DNA of 64,000 bases from Desulfosediminicola ganghwensis (GTDB taxonomy: Bacteria; Desulfobacterota; Desulfobulbia; Desulfobulbales; Desulfocapsaceae), in NCBI RefSeq assembly GCF_005116675.2, contig NZ_CP050699.1, positions 3,309,001 to 3,373,000 on the forward strand, in the 5' to 3' direction. Shown in pieces: positions 1 through 9,212 of the stretch. Every line of letters starts with the position of its first letter. The first letter of the stretch is position 1. Under the pieces are notes generated by a model. It worked only from the letters and a program-made list of their open reading frames with translations. It ran no database searches and had not been told where the DNA came from. A program made the position numbers and the translations under genes.

Positions 1-680
1 GTATTGCGAAGGAACGTGGTATTCTCTTTCACACCGATGCTGTTCAGGCGGTAGGCAAGGTGCCGATCAACCTGAAAGAGTTAGAGGTGGATTTTCTCTC
101 CATTTCAGGACATAAGTTGCATGCACCCAAAGGTGTGGGCGTACTGTATGTAAAACGAGGTACACCATATACTCCATTTCTTGCTGGTGGACACCAGGAG
201 CATGGACGACGTGGCGGTACCGAGAACGTGGCTTCCATCGTCGGTCTGGGTAAAGCATGTGAGCTTGCTGCTGCCAAGATGGAAGAAGAAAACACCAGGG
301 TCAAGGCACTGCGTGACAAACTTGAGCAGGGACTTCTCGCATCTATTCCCAACTCAATGCTGAACGGGCATAAAACAGAAAGACTTCCCAATACCGCAAA
401 CGTAAGTTTTGAATATGTTGAGGGAGAGGCTATATTGCTGCATATGAACCGGTATAAAATCTGTGCCTCATCCGGGTCTGCATGTACCTCCGGGTCACTG
501 GAACCATCCCATGTCCTCAGGGCGATGGGTGTTCCATTCACGGCGGCACATGGTTCTATCCGGTTTTCACTCAGCGTGTACAATACAGAGGCAGAAGTTG
601 ATTTCGTTCTGGAGAAGATGCCGGAGATCATTGAGTCTCTGCGCAAAATGTCCCCATTCTGGAAAGGTGATCAAACATGA
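1..680 (+). CDS. Cysteine desulfurase, NifS/IscS family (5' end outside window)
   Basis: The reading frame is open from the left edge (first full codon at base 3), so the N-terminal part lies outside the window. A PLP-dependent enzyme that takes sulfur from cysteine for Fe-S clusters or tRNA thiolation. Seen: the HTDAVQAVGK stretch, the SGHK motif holding the PLP lysine, GGHQEHGRRGGTEN, and the C-terminal loop CASSGSACTSG with the active-site cysteine that carries the persulfide. These are typical of group I NifS/IscS enzymes. The stop overlaps the thyX start (ATGA at 677-680), so the two are probably translated from one mRNA. No IscU, IscA or tRNA thiolase gene is visible beside it, so the housekeeping (IscS) or specialised (NifS) role cannot be decided. 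An ATG-less internal GTG at 60 is not the true start. Confidence 0.93.
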   Translation, partial: IAKERGILFHTDAVQAVGKVPINLKELEVDFLSISGHKLHAPKGVGVLYVKRGTPYTPFLAGGHQEHGRRGGTENVASIVGLGKACELAAAKMEEENTRVKALRDKLEQGLLASIPNSMLNGHKTERLPNTANVSFEYVEGEAILLHMNRYKICASSGSACTSGSLEPSHVLRAMGVPFTAAHGSIRFSLSVYNTEAEVDFVLEKMPEIIESLRKMSPFWKGDQT

Positions 681-1603
681 TAATCGTTGAGCCGTCATTT
701 GAAATTCAATATGATCTGGACAGACAGCCTATCGCTGTACGATTGGAAACATGTGGGCGTATCTGCTACAAGAGTGAAGATAAAATCACCGAAGAGTCAG
801 CTGTACCATTTGTAAAGAAGATCGCAGCGCATGGACATAATTCCGTGCTTGAGATGGCTGTAGCCACTTATAACGTGGTTTGTCATCCAGACCATGTGCT
901 TGAATTTCATGCCTGCCAGCCAAAATTCTTTGTGACTGACAGGACGGATTCCGGATTTATTGTGACCGGATCGATTCGTGCTTTCCGTGAAATGTACGGC
1001 AACTATGCTGATAACAGTGTAGTGAGCGAACTGGTACGTGACCTTGCCGGACGCTACCAGTATCTGTTTGAGGGTGTTTATCTGCCGGCGGAGTCGTTGC
1101 CCCCACATGAGGAAATCAGCATTACCAAGCTGAGCCTTGATGAGGTGGAGGACCTGCCTGTAAATCTGCTTGCCCGTCATCGCTTTGTGGGGGTCAAAAT
1201 GATCACTAACAGGGCAGTGACCCACGAACTTGTACGACATAGACCGTGTTCCTACTTGCAGGAGAGCCAGAGATATTGTCGCTATAATCAGGACAAATTC
1301 GGTAACCAGGTAACCTTCATTAAGCCTATGTTTTATGAGGATGGTTCCCCCGAATATCAGCTTTGGAAAGAGGCAATGGAGGAGACCGAAAAGCTCTATT
1401 TAAAGCTTCTCGAAAATTCGACTCCACAGGCAGCGCGAACTGTGCTCCCTAATTCCTGTAAGACAGAGATTATCACCTACTGTAATCTTGAAGAGTGGAA
1501 GCATATATTTTCATTGCGCACTTCTCCTGCGGCAGAGCCTTCAATGAGGGAGATAATGATCCCGCTCGAAGAAGAGATGCGAAAAAGGTTCCCTGTCCTG
1601 TAA
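677..1603 (+). CDS. thyX: FAD-dependent thymidylate synthase ThyX
   Basis: Makes dTMP from dUMP with methylenetetrahydrofolate and reduced FAD/NADPH, replacing ThyA. The ThyX signature is visible as RHRPCSYLQESQR at residues 187-199, fitting the family motif RHR-x(n)-S-x-R that binds dUMP and flavin. At 308 residues it is longer than the 210-250 residue enzymes of many bacteria; the extra length is spread through the N-terminal half and middle. It starts inside the stop codon of the desulfurase gene (ATGA overlap), which implies translational coupling. A strong hairpin terminator follows 22 bases after the stop, so this is the last gene of its operon. Family assignment is firm. Confidence 0.95.
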   Translation: MIIVEPSFEIQYDLDRQPIAVRLETCGRICYKSEDKITEESAVPFVKKIAAHGHNSVLEMAVATYNVVCHPDHVLEFHACQPKFFVTDRTDSGFIVTGSIRAFREMYGNYADNSVVSELVRDLAGRYQYLFEGVYLPAESLPPHEEISITKLSLDEVEDLPVNLLARHRFVGVKMITNRAVTHELVRHRPCSYLQESQRYCRYNQDKFGNQVTFIKPMFYEDGSPEYQLWKEAMEETEKLYLKLLENSTPQAARTVLPNSCKTEIITYCNLEEWKHIFSLRTSPAAEPSMREIMIPLEEEMRKRFPVL

Positions 1604-1625
1604 TACAAACGTACCGAACTCAAAT

Positions 1626-1660
1626 AAAAATCCCGAACATTTCATGTTCGGGATTTTTAT
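1626..1660 (+). terminator. Rho-independent terminator after thyX
   Basis: A perfect 15-bp inverted repeat (AAAAATCCCGAACAT at 1626-1640, its complement at 1644-1658) with a 3-base loop, ending in a run of T. The flanking A and T runs would let it work in both directions. Confidence 0.92.
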
Positions 1661-2297
1661 CTCTTCTCATGATTCCCCCTAAAGCTTTTCTTTACAAGCC
1701 GATATGCATAATGGTTCAGGATTGGGTCACTTGCCAATCTGTCGCGCCTCGCACGTCACGTTACTCTCTTAACTCTTTCAAGCTAAAGTAGGGGAGTCCT
1801 AATTGATTTTTTCCCTCAGAGACTTCTGAGGCGAGATTTTCACCTTTTTTAAAAAAACTTTATGATGATTCACTGAAAAACTATTATTTCTAGACGAAAC
1901 TTATATGAAAATAATGTATTATCGGCTGATTATTAATCAAAAAATAGATCAGACCTGAAATATCTGGACTGGTTAAGTGTTAAAAAAAATACTGAAGTTG
2001 CCTTTTGGGAGTTATTTTAATCTGGCAAATCCCTGTGTTATGTGTATCTTAGACGTTATGCAACAAGCTATTTAGAGTAATCCTCAATTCTCACAATATG
2101 TTGCAGTATATAACATTTATGTGCAGTGGATTTTGTTTTAAGATTCCGAGGGCAGGAGTTTTAGATTTTTGCTTTATTACGTTCAGATCTATATCAAATA
2201 CTGATACTACATATTACTATTCCGGCAGTAGTGAATTGGGCAGCCATCGGATCATTAGTGGCGGGATAGTGCATTTCCTCATTTAGGTCGTAGGTAT
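1661..2297. other. AT-rich intergenic region before the PilB-like gene
   Basis: About 640 bases with no convincing gene. It becomes strongly AT-rich from about 1840. A short hairpin (CCTCAG / CTGAGG, 1814-1831) is present. The 62-codon open frame at 2098-2286 has no ribosome binding site and an unlikely composition. The promoter of the downstream ATPase gene should be here, but no -35/-10 pair stood out. Confidence 0.5.
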
Positions 2298-4538
2298 ATG
2301 GCACCCAAATCAAGTTCTTTAAAGCATAGATCTTCAATGCGGAAAACGGTTAAAGATCAGTCTGGTGCAGGAAAAATAAAAATTGGTGAATTGTTGAGTA
2401 AGGCTGGCTACATCACGCCGACTCAGCTGGAATTTGCCAAAAAAGAGCTGCAGAAAAGCGGTGGCCGGCTGAGTACCATTCTGCGTCGCCTGGACTATAT
2501 TGATGAAGATACCGTCTTCAATTTCTTAAGCCGTCAGCATAATTACCCCCCTGTAGTCATCAAGAACGAGCCTCCATCAAAGGATGTGCTCGGCATTATG
2601 GAATATGAAAAGGCCAAGGAATATATGGCCTTTCCTCTACGGATGGCTGGAAACACCCTCCAGGTCACGATGGCCGAGCCTTCCGACTCAATGGCGGTTG
2701 AGGAGCTTCAGGATTTTCTCGGAAAAGAACTTTCTGTGTGCGTATCAACTGAGTCGGATATTGTTGAGGCATATAAAAAGTACTACAAAATTTCCGATGA
2801 AGAGTATAACTCGTTCTTTGACAAGAGCGAGGAATTTGAAGAGGAAATTGAAGTAACTCAGGTTGATGACTTCGGTTCGATCCTGGCTGAAGCCGCTGAT
2901 GATTTTGAGATAGAGAAGGATGAGGACGATGGTCTTGGCGATCAGTTTGCCGCTTCAGATGCACCAATTATCAAGCTGGTGAACGGAATTCTCATTAAGG
3001 CTGTTCAGGAAGGGGTTTCCGATATTCACGTGGAACCTTACGAAAAAACGATGCAGGTTCGATATCGTAAGGACGGCTCACTGTTTAAGTCCATGAACCT
3101 GCCGTTAAGTATCAAGAACGCCCTGGTTGCCCGCATGAAAATTCTAGCCGGGCTCGATATCACAGAAAGAAGAGTACCGCAGGACGGTCGAATCAAAATG
3201 CGGATGGGGCGAAACAGATCCGTCGATTTCCGTGTATCATCCCTGCCCACCCTGTTCGGTGAGTCTGTAGTTCTTCGTATTCTTGATAAAGGATCGCTGA
3301 ATGTCGATCTGACCATGCTTGGTTTTGAACAGTCAACGTTTGATATGTTGAGGCGCTGTCTAAGCAGTCCTCAGGGCCTGCTTCTGGTTACCGGGCCAAC
3401 GGGTTCAGGTAAGACAGTTACCCTCTATTCGGCATTGAATTCACTTAACAGTGAGGATATCAAGATCCTGACCGCAGAAGATCCGGTGGAATTCAACTTT
3501 AAGGGAATTAATCAGGTAAACGTCAATACCGAAGTCGGTATGACCTTTGCCGCTGCCTTGAAAGCTTTTCTCCGTCAGGATCCGGATATCATCATGGTTG
3601 GTGAGATTCGTGATATGGATACTGCAGAGATCGCCATTAAGGCTGCGATGACGGGCCATCTCGTTTTTTCCACCCTGCATACAAATGATAGTGCCGCGAC
3701 AATAGGCCGTATGATCGATATCGGGATCCCCCCGTATATGCTGGCGTCATCTGTGACTATGGTGCTCGCTCAGCGATTGGGAAGACGGCTCTGTAATGCC
3801 TGCAAAAAAGTCGTAAGTTACGATAGGGACACACTCATTTCAGCAGGATTCAATGAAGATGATTTAGATGACCTTACAATTTATGGCCCCACAGGCTGCA
3901 AGGAATGCAGTGGTCGAGGTTATAAAGGTCGAGTTGGTTTCTTTGAGCTGATGGAGGTAACCGATGAGGTGGCCACGGCAATCAGTTCAGAAGTGCCTGA
4001 AGATCAGCTCAGAAAAATTGCTGTGCAGGAGGGCATGACACCATTACGGGTAGCTGCCTTGCATAAAGTTCGCGATGGAATTACCAGCCTTGATGAAGCT
4101 TTGAAGAGAACAGTAGCGCACAAGGAGAGTCTGCCAGCCTACCTGCTCAACCCGGATGTGGAAGAGTACGAGGATGGTGATGTCATAATCAGAGAGGGCA
4201 ATACCGATATTGATTTTTTTAAATTAATACGAGGAGCGCTGACCGTAATAAAGGGTGGTAAAAAAATCGCTGAACTAACAGAGCCTGGCGAGTATTTCGG
4301 TGAGATGGCTGCAATATCAGGAGAAAAGAGAACTGCCACCATTGTTTCGCAGGGGCGTTCAACTATTAAGCGTTACCCTGGTGATAAATTGGATGAGGTG
4401 GTGGATAAATATCCTGAAGTCACAAACCATTTGTTCAAGTCCATGGCTGCTCGTCTGCAGAAATCCAATCAGATTATTGTCAAACTTGCCGGTGGCGGCT
4501 CCAGGAGACCACCATCCGCGTCCCCCATGAGAAAATAA
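2298..4538 (+). CDS. PilB/GspE-family type IV pilus/type II secretion ATPase with C-terminal cNMP-binding domain
   Basis: A hexameric ATPase of the pilus-extension/secretion class, 746 residues against about 570 for ordinary PilB. N-terminal MshEN-like region (about residues 25-90, GELLSKAGYIT and RLSTILRRLDYIDE), a fold that binds c-di-GMP in MshE relatives. ATPase core: Walker A GPTGSGKT at 366-373, Walker B-type IIMVGEIRD near 431-439, and a zinc tetracysteine site (C499, C502, C534, C537). After the core, residues about 622-735 form a cyclic-nucleotide-binding fold whose phosphate cassette FGEMAAISGEKRTAT (667-681) keeps the Glu and Arg (R678) needed for cAMP/cGMP. No pilus genes adjoin it. 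The ribosome binding site is weak, so the start is uncertain; Met14 (base 2337) is an alternative. Pilus versus secretion role cannot be told from this window. Confidence 0.9.
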   Translation: MAPKSSSLKHRSSMRKTVKDQSGAGKIKIGELLSKAGYITPTQLEFAKKELQKSGGRLSTILRRLDYIDEDTVFNFLSRQHNYPPVVIKNEPPSKDVLGIMEYEKAKEYMAFPLRMAGNTLQVTMAEPSDSMAVEELQDFLGKELSVCVSTESDIVEAYKKYYKISDEEYNSFFDKSEEFEEEIEVTQVDDFGSILAEAADDFEIEKDEDDGLGDQFAASDAPIIKLVNGILIKAVQEGVSDIHVEPYEKTMQVRYRKDGSLFKSMNLPLSIKNALVARMKILAGLDITERRVPQDGRIKMRMGRNRSVDFRVSSLPTLFGESVVLRILDKGSLNVDLTMLGFEQSTFDMLRRCLSSPQGLLLVTGPTGSGKTVTLYSALNSLNSEDIKILTAEDPVEFNFKGINQVNVNTEVGMTFAAALKAFLRQDPDIIMVGEIRDMDTAEIAIKAAMTGHLVFSTLHTNDSAATIGRMIDIGIPPYMLASSVTMVLAQRLGRRLCNACKKVVSYDRDTLISAGFNEDDLDDLTIYGPTGCKECSGRGYKGRVGFFELMEVTDEVATAISSEVPEDQLRKIAVQEGMTPLRVAALHKVRDGITSLDEALKRTVAHKESLPAYLLNPDVEEYEDGDVIIREGNTDIDFFKLIRGALTVIKGGKKIAELTEPGEYFGEMAAISGEKRTATIVSQGRSTIKRYPGDKLDEVVDKYPEVTNHLFKSMAARLQKSNQIIVKLAGGGSRRPPSASPMRK

Positions 4539-4630
4539 GTCACTGAGAAAGTTCGAGAGCAAAAGAGAGATTGGCGATCAGGCGATTGTATGCAGTCTGG
4601 TAGCTGAAGTTGCGTTGCGAAGATGCCATA

Positions 4631-5590
4631 ATGAGCAAAGAGAAAAATATGAAAGTCGCATTGTTCCTGGAGGGAAGTCCCGGACATGAGAAACAGAGTC
4701 TGGCAATAATCCAAGGGCTTAAGCGATTGGTTAGCGTGGAAGTTACTGAGTTCAGGCTCCCGGAACGTACAAAATGGCAGAGGTTTTTTGATATCGGCAG
4801 GCTTTTTCTCGGTAGTAATAGGGGGAAGGTACAAGGTCTCGATGATTTTGATCTGGCAATCGGGACCGGAAGCCGGACCCATGTCCCCCTGATCGCTTGC
4901 AAGAATTCCTACGGTATACCAATAGTTACCTGTATGGCTCCTGATAGGCTGTTGCGAGGGAAATTTGATCTATGCTGCGTGCCAAGGCATGATCAACTTG
5001 AGGAAAAGGAAAACATCCTGCTCACAGACGGACCTCCTGTTTTGTCGGCGGAAAAGAATATCCGGAGAGAACCCGATAAAGGATTGATCCTGCTGGGTGG
5101 GATAGATGAATCGAGTCATTTCTGGCGTGGAGTCGAATTAGCTGAATTTATCCGCAACATAGTTCATGAGGGGAAAGATATCCAATGGTCAATAAGCTCT
5201 TCCCCCAGAACTCCCGATGATACGGTTGAAATCCTGAAAGGTTATTCGGAATCACAGCCGAATGCGACCTTTTTTGACTTTAAAGATACCCCAAGGGGAT
5301 GGGTTGAAGATCAATATGCAAAATCAGGAGTAGCCTGGGTAACAGCAGATTCAGTGTCCATGATCTATGAGGCTCTGACTGCAGGTTGCCGAGTGGGTAT
5401 TCTGCCTGTTCCTTGGAAAAATGCCAGGAACAAATTCCAGAGGAGTATAGATTTTCTTCTTTTGAAGGGTTTGGTGAAGGTGTATTCACCTGCTGAGTCT
5501 ACCTCCTTGTTATCTATGGCTGAACAGGATTTTAATGAAGCCGATCGATGTGCAGAAGAGATTTTAAGAAAAATTCAGCCGACAGGCTAG
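4631..5590 (+). CDS. ELM1-like putative glycosyltransferase (GtrOC1/ELM1 family)
   Basis: Resembles the ELM1 family (Pfam Mito_fiss_Elm1), first named from a plant mitochondrial fission protein but glycosyltransferase-like in bacteria. Seen: the LFLEGSPGHEKQSLAI start, where a phosphate-binding loop would lie, AIGTGSRTHVP, LLGGIDESSHFW, and the conserved VTADSVSMIYEALTAG segment, equivalent to the nucleotide-sugar-binding loop of GT-B enzymes. No signal peptide. I prefer the ATG at 4631 over the upstream ATG at 4610; Met14 (4649), preceded by an AGAG, is also possible. It lies between the PilB-like gene and a double GT4 protein on the same strand, suggesting a part in envelope polysaccharide or lipopolysaccharide synthesis. 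The substrate is unknown. A terminator follows. Confidence 0.8.
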   Translation: MSKEKNMKVALFLEGSPGHEKQSLAIIQGLKRLVSVEVTEFRLPERTKWQRFFDIGRLFLGSNRGKVQGLDDFDLAIGTGSRTHVPLIACKNSYGIPIVTCMAPDRLLRGKFDLCCVPRHDQLEEKENILLTDGPPVLSAEKNIRREPDKGLILLGGIDESSHFWRGVELAEFIRNIVHEGKDIQWSISSSPRTPDDTVEILKGYSESQPNATFFDFKDTPRGWVEDQYAKSGVAWVTADSVSMIYEALTAGCRVGILPVPWKNARNKFQRSIDFLLLKGLVKVYSPAESTSLLSMAEQDFNEADRCAEEILRKIQPTG

Positions 5591-5649
5591 CTTAGGCTAT
5601 TAAGGCAGTGTTGAAGACTGTCCTGTTTGCCATTCCCTCGTATTCATAT

Positions 5650-5690
5650 AAATGCGAATTTTCTTTCATGGAAATTCGCATTTTTTATTT
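5650..5690 (+). terminator. Rho-independent terminator after the ELM1-like gene
   Basis: A 12-bp perfect stem (AAATGCGAATTT at 5650-5661 paired with AAATTCGCATTT at 5672-5683), a 10-base loop and a T-rich tail. Confidence 0.88.
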
Positions 5691-6039
5691 GTAGCTGATA
5701 TAGTTTGCAAGGATGTATGTCTCGAAAATGTTTGAAATAGTTCCTATTAGTAAATAAAATCGGGACTCGGGCAGCAATTAATATTTTTTTTGGAAGTCTG
5801 GTATGTCCTAGGCTTGGGCTGGCAATAGACGAAACAGTTACGACCGGCAATCCATATGGTCTGTGTTTGGGTAATCCAGGTAGTTGTAGATAGATAAAAG
5901 TATTTTGCAGTAGGTTAAGACATAAAGTACCGCCAGTACCGTGAATGAGTTGTTAAAGAGTAGATGGTCAGCCGCTGCGGAAATGTAACACCCTGCACCG
6001 GTTATTCTATTTTTTCAGGACAAGGGGGACAGGCGCATT
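5691..6039. other. Intergenic region before the double glycosyltransferase
   Basis: About 350 bases without a supported gene. It should hold the promoter of the glycosyltransferase gene. I saw no clear -35/-10 pair, riboswitch or repeat. A GGGGG run at about 6024-6029 lies a little far from the ATG for an ideal ribosome binding site. Confidence 0.4.
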
Positions 6040-8370
6040 ATGCTATATGATAAGCTGACCGTTGTGCAGGTGCTTCCCGAGATGGATGAAGGTGGTGTTG
6101 AGATTGAAACTCTTGATCAAGCAGTCTACCTGGCTGAAAAGGGCCATAGATCCATCGTTATTTCAGGAGGAGGGCGGCTCGTAGAGAAATTGGAGAGAGC
6201 GGGCTGTCATCACCTGACATGGCCTGGTATCGGCAAGAAAAATTTATCCTGTTTGAAATATATTCGTCAATTCCGTCAATTCCTTCTCAACGAAGACGTC
6301 GATATTGTCCATTTACGTTCACGTCTTCCTGCCTGGGTCTGCTATTACGGTTGGAAATCTCTTCCGCCAAGTGAACGCCCTCCATTAATTACCACCTTTC
6401 ATGGTTTTCATTCGGTAAATCGATATTCAGAGATAATGACCAGGGGAGAGCGGGTAGTTGCTGTCTCCAAAACAATAAAGGACCATATTGTTGATAATTA
6501 TCAGACAGCCATAGAAAAAATCACCATAATTTACGGTGGCTTTGATAGAGAACAATTCGCACCTGACGCCGTGAGTAGTGAACGTCTAGATAATCTTCGT
6601 AAAACATGGGGCTTGCAGGAAAATGACGAACCTGTAATTATACTGCCCGGCAGATTGACCAAGTTGAAAGGTCAAGATGATTTCATAGACAGTCTTGAGC
6701 TTATAAAGCACAGGAACTTTAAGGCTTTTTGTATAGGTGAAATCAACGAGACCAAGGCCTTTGTCAAAGAGATACGGGCGAAAATTCATCAATACGGTCT
6801 CGACGAACGAGTGAAGCTGGTTGGACATTGTGACGACATGCCCGCTGCAATGTTGCTTGGAGATATTATAGTATCAGCAACTTCCACTCGACCGGAAGCT
6901 TTTGGCAAGGTAGCAGTAGAGGCGATGGCGATGGGGCGACCGGTTATTGCTACTGCCCACGGAGGAAGTTTGGAAACCATAGTGGACGGAGAGACTGGCT
7001 GGCTGGTTGAGCCGCAGAACCCAAACGCTATGGCCCAGGCAATTGATACAGCATTGCGAGATGGAGCCCGTCGGAACAGGCTTGGCGAAGCCGGTAGGCG
7101 CAGAGTGCTGAAGTATTTTACGGCAGAAAGGATGTGTGAGGGAAATCTCACACTGTATAGGCAAATGCTTGCAGAAAGGGATTCACGTTTTAAAGATAAG
7201 AAATTGACAGTGCTTCAAATGTTGCCCGAGTTGGAAAGCGGTGGCGTTGAGCGGGGCACTTTGGAAACGGGCAAGCATTTGGTCGCAAATGGCCACCGTT
7301 CTCTGGTCGTATCCGGTGGTGGGCGATTGGTTGATCAGCTTGAACAGGAAGGTAGTCAACATTTTCAAATGAGTGTCGGGAAAAAGTCCTTAAGCGGTCT
7401 GAAGTATATCCCCGCTCTCAGAAAGTTGATGCGTGAGGAAGGTGTCGATATTCTCCATCTTCGCTCCAGGCTTCCTGCCTGGTTAGGTTATCTGGCCTGG
7501 AAGAGTCTGCCTGCAGCCGAGAGACCAGTTCTGGTTACTACCTTTCATGGTTTTTACTCGGTTAACGCCTATAGCGCTATAATGACCAAGGGTGAGATTG
7601 TAATAGCTGTCTCAGAGTCTGTGAAAGAACACATACGCGAGTTTTATGGCGATCATATTCACGTAAAACCGATTTTCAGAGGCGTGGCCGAAGAGGTCTT
7701 TAACCCTGAAGTGATACCTGCTTCCCGTGTTGAAGCATTGCGCAAAGATTGGGGACTTGATGAGAGCAAACCCGTCGTAATGTTGCCGGGTCGATTTTCC
7801 CGCTGGAAGGGGCAGGATGTATTTCTCAGGAGCCTTTCGCGGTTGAGTGCTCTTGATTTTCAGGCAGTCTTAGTGGGAGATCCGAATGAGACACCCAACT
7901 ATACTGAAGAACTGAACACCATAATTGCCAAGCATAAATTGCATGATCGTGTGAAAATGGTCGGGCATTGCAGCGATATGGCTGCAGCGTATTTGCTTTC
8001 AGACATTGTAGTATCTGCGTCCTCAAGCGAGCCGGAAGCATTTGGTCGAGTCTCCATTGAGGCTATGGCCATGGGGAAGCCGGTTATCGCCACAGCCCAT
8101 GGTGGCAGTCTTGAGACTGTTGTGGATGGTGTGACTGGCTGGCTTATTGAGCCGGCTGATTTTCAGGCTTTGGCAAGAGCCCTGGAAAAAGCACTCACCC
8201 TGGAAAAACCGGAATTGGAACAATTCGGTGGTAACGGCAGAAAGCGTGTGTTGCAAAAATTCACGACACGGTCGATGTGTGAACAGACTGTGGATGTTTA
8301 TTACCGATGCCTGCAAAATAGATTGGAGGCAAAAGGTATTGCAGCAGGGCGCTTGGGACTCTCAAGCTAA
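6040..8370 (+). CDS. Tandem fusion of two GT4-family glycosyltransferases
   Basis: One 776-residue protein made of two homologous GT-B (GT4, WaaG/PimB-like) glycosyltransferases joined head to tail. Copy 1 covers about residues 5-385 and copy 2 about 388-770. Parallel landmarks: LTVVQVLPEMDEGGVE and LTVLQMLPELESGGVE; HLRSRLPAW in both; TTFHGF in both; GHCDDMPAA and GHCSDMAAA; AHGGSLET in both. Each keeps the EX7E nucleotide-sugar motif (E286/E294 and E666/E674), so both halves may be active. Single-domain relatives of this type act in lipopolysaccharide core or capsule assembly. No signal peptide or membrane segment; probably acts at the inner face of the inner membrane. It may be a processive or bifunctional enzyme; the sugar donor and acceptor are unknown. 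A terminator follows. Confidence 0.9.
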   Translation: MLYDKLTVVQVLPEMDEGGVEIETLDQAVYLAEKGHRSIVISGGGRLVEKLERAGCHHLTWPGIGKKNLSCLKYIRQFRQFLLNEDVDIVHLRSRLPAWVCYYGWKSLPPSERPPLITTFHGFHSVNRYSEIMTRGERVVAVSKTIKDHIVDNYQTAIEKITIIYGGFDREQFAPDAVSSERLDNLRKTWGLQENDEPVIILPGRLTKLKGQDDFIDSLELIKHRNFKAFCIGEINETKAFVKEIRAKIHQYGLDERVKLVGHCDDMPAAMLLGDIIVSATSTRPEAFGKVAVEAMAMGRPVIATAHGGSLETIVDGETGWLVEPQNPNAMAQAIDTALRDGARRNRLGEAGRRRVLKYFTAERMCEGNLTLYRQMLAERDSRFKDKKLTVLQMLPELESGGVERGTLETGKHLVANGHRSLVVSGGGRLVDQLEQEGSQHFQMSVGKKSLSGLKYIPALRKLMREEGVDILHLRSRLPAWLGYLAWKSLPAAERPVLVTTFHGFYSVNAYSAIMTKGEIVIAVSESVKEHIREFYGDHIHVKPIFRGVAEEVFNPEVIPASRVEALRKDWGLDESKPVVMLPGRFSRWKGQDVFLRSLSRLSALDFQAVLVGDPNETPNYTEELNTIIAKHKLHDRVKMVGHCSDMAAAYLLSDIVVSASSSEPEAFGRVSIEAMAMGKPVIATAHGGSLETVVDGVTGWLIEPADFQALARALEKALTLEKPELEQFGGNGRKRVLQKFTTRSMCEQTVDVYYRCLQNRLEAKGIAAGRLGLSS
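6052..8350 (+). repeat. Internal gene duplication (two diverged copies of about 1.15 kb)
   Basis: Bases 6052-7200 and 7201-8350 encode the two glycosyltransferase units in the same frame. Protein similarity is high throughout, including the linker-proximal helices, while synonymous positions have diverged widely, so the duplication is old. The offset is about 380 codons at the EX7E motif. Confidence 0.85.
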
Positions 8371-8433
8371 GCTGGTGAAGGTAAAATATGTGGTGAAACT
8401 GCTTTGACATAGTCAGAATTGCGGTACTGTTTT

Positions 8434-8475
8434 AAAAAGCCTGTTGTGGTTTATTCCATAACAGGCTTTTTTTAT
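8434..8475. terminator. Bidirectional terminator between converging genes
   Basis: AAAAAGCCTGTT (8434-8445) pairs with AACAGGCTTTTTT (8460-8472), with A-rich and T-rich flanks on either side. It serves the double glycosyltransferase on the plus strand and the DUF4126 gene on the minus strand. Confidence 0.9.
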
Positions 8476-8482
8476 ACAGATA

Positions 8483-9142
8483 CTACTGTCTGCCGATCTC
8501 TTTGATTTCAGGCTGGATGTTCGAATCAGGAGAACGGTCCTGGGAAAAGAAGCGTTTCAACTTGCCGATGAGCAGACAGATACCTCTCCAGATTTTTGGA
8601 AGTAACCATATTCCGGCAAAGATGAATACGACAAACAGTACAAGAAACGTGACCGGATAATGTAAGGCGGCCCAAAGCCCTCCAACTACTGCGACATCCT
8701 CTGTAACTGATGCTGTCCAGTTTGAAAATGGTTCTGGAGAAGTGTTTATCAGGACGCGGGACCCAGCTTTCAGCATATGACTGGTGGCAGAAACAGTTCC
8801 CCCCAGTATACCCGCTGCGATAGAGAAGGCAGGGCTTACATCTCCCACAGCACCGGCAGCCAGGATGACTCCTGCAGGTATGCGGATAAATGAGTGGATG
8901 GTATCCCAGCCGGTATCTATTCCCGGAGTTTTGTCAGCAAAAAACTCTACAGCATACATGGTACAGGCAGCCATTATAACAAGAGGATCCTGTAGTACGA
9001 CGAGTCCTTCTGGAAGTGCGATATTGCCTGTAGAGCCAAGTATTCCAAGCATGGCAAGGGTAGCATACAGGTTAATTCCACTGGCCCATGCTGTTCCCAT
9101 GGTCAGTGCGATGGTTGCGATAATAGTCTGGTATTCGTCCAT
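8483..9142 (-). CDS. DUF4126 family membrane protein
   Basis: A 219-residue integral membrane protein matching the DUF4126 family pattern: an N-terminal hydrophobic segment with ASGINLYAT, then EFFADKTPGIDTGWDTIH, IRIPAGVILAAGA, and a Gly/Ala-rich segment ending in SATSHMLKAGSR. Four to five membrane segments are expected, with a charged cytoplasmic tail (KRFFSQDRSPDSN). Function unknown. It lies downstream of glgB and a small ORF on the same strand, so it may be the last gene of that operon. An AGG about 10 bases before the ATG is the only ribosome binding site candidate. Confidence 0.8.
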   Translation of the reverse strand: MDEYQTIIATIALTMGTAWASGINLYATLAMLGILGSTGNIALPEGLVVLQDPLVIMAACTMYAVEFFADKTPGIDTGWDTIHSFIRIPAGVILAAGAVGDVSPAFSIAAGILGGTVSATSHMLKAGSRVLINTSPEPFSNWTASVTEDVAVVGGLWAALHYPVTFLVLFVVFIFAGIWLLPKIWRGICLLIGKLKRFFSQDRSPDSNIQPEIKEIGRQ

Positions 9143-9212
9143 AACTGATTTACCTGCCTAATTTCTCTCTTTATCAGTAGCAATTGTATACTTCTAAATT
9201 ACCCCGTGCTGT

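Noticed and set aside
797-1240. 147-codon minus-strand frame opposite thyX
   Set aside because: Shadow of the conserved ThyX coding strand; no ribosome binding site or family resemblance.
2098-2286. 62-codon frame upstream of the PilB-like ATPase
   Set aside because: AT-rich, Cys/Phe/Ile-heavy product without a ribosome binding site; looks like random open frame.
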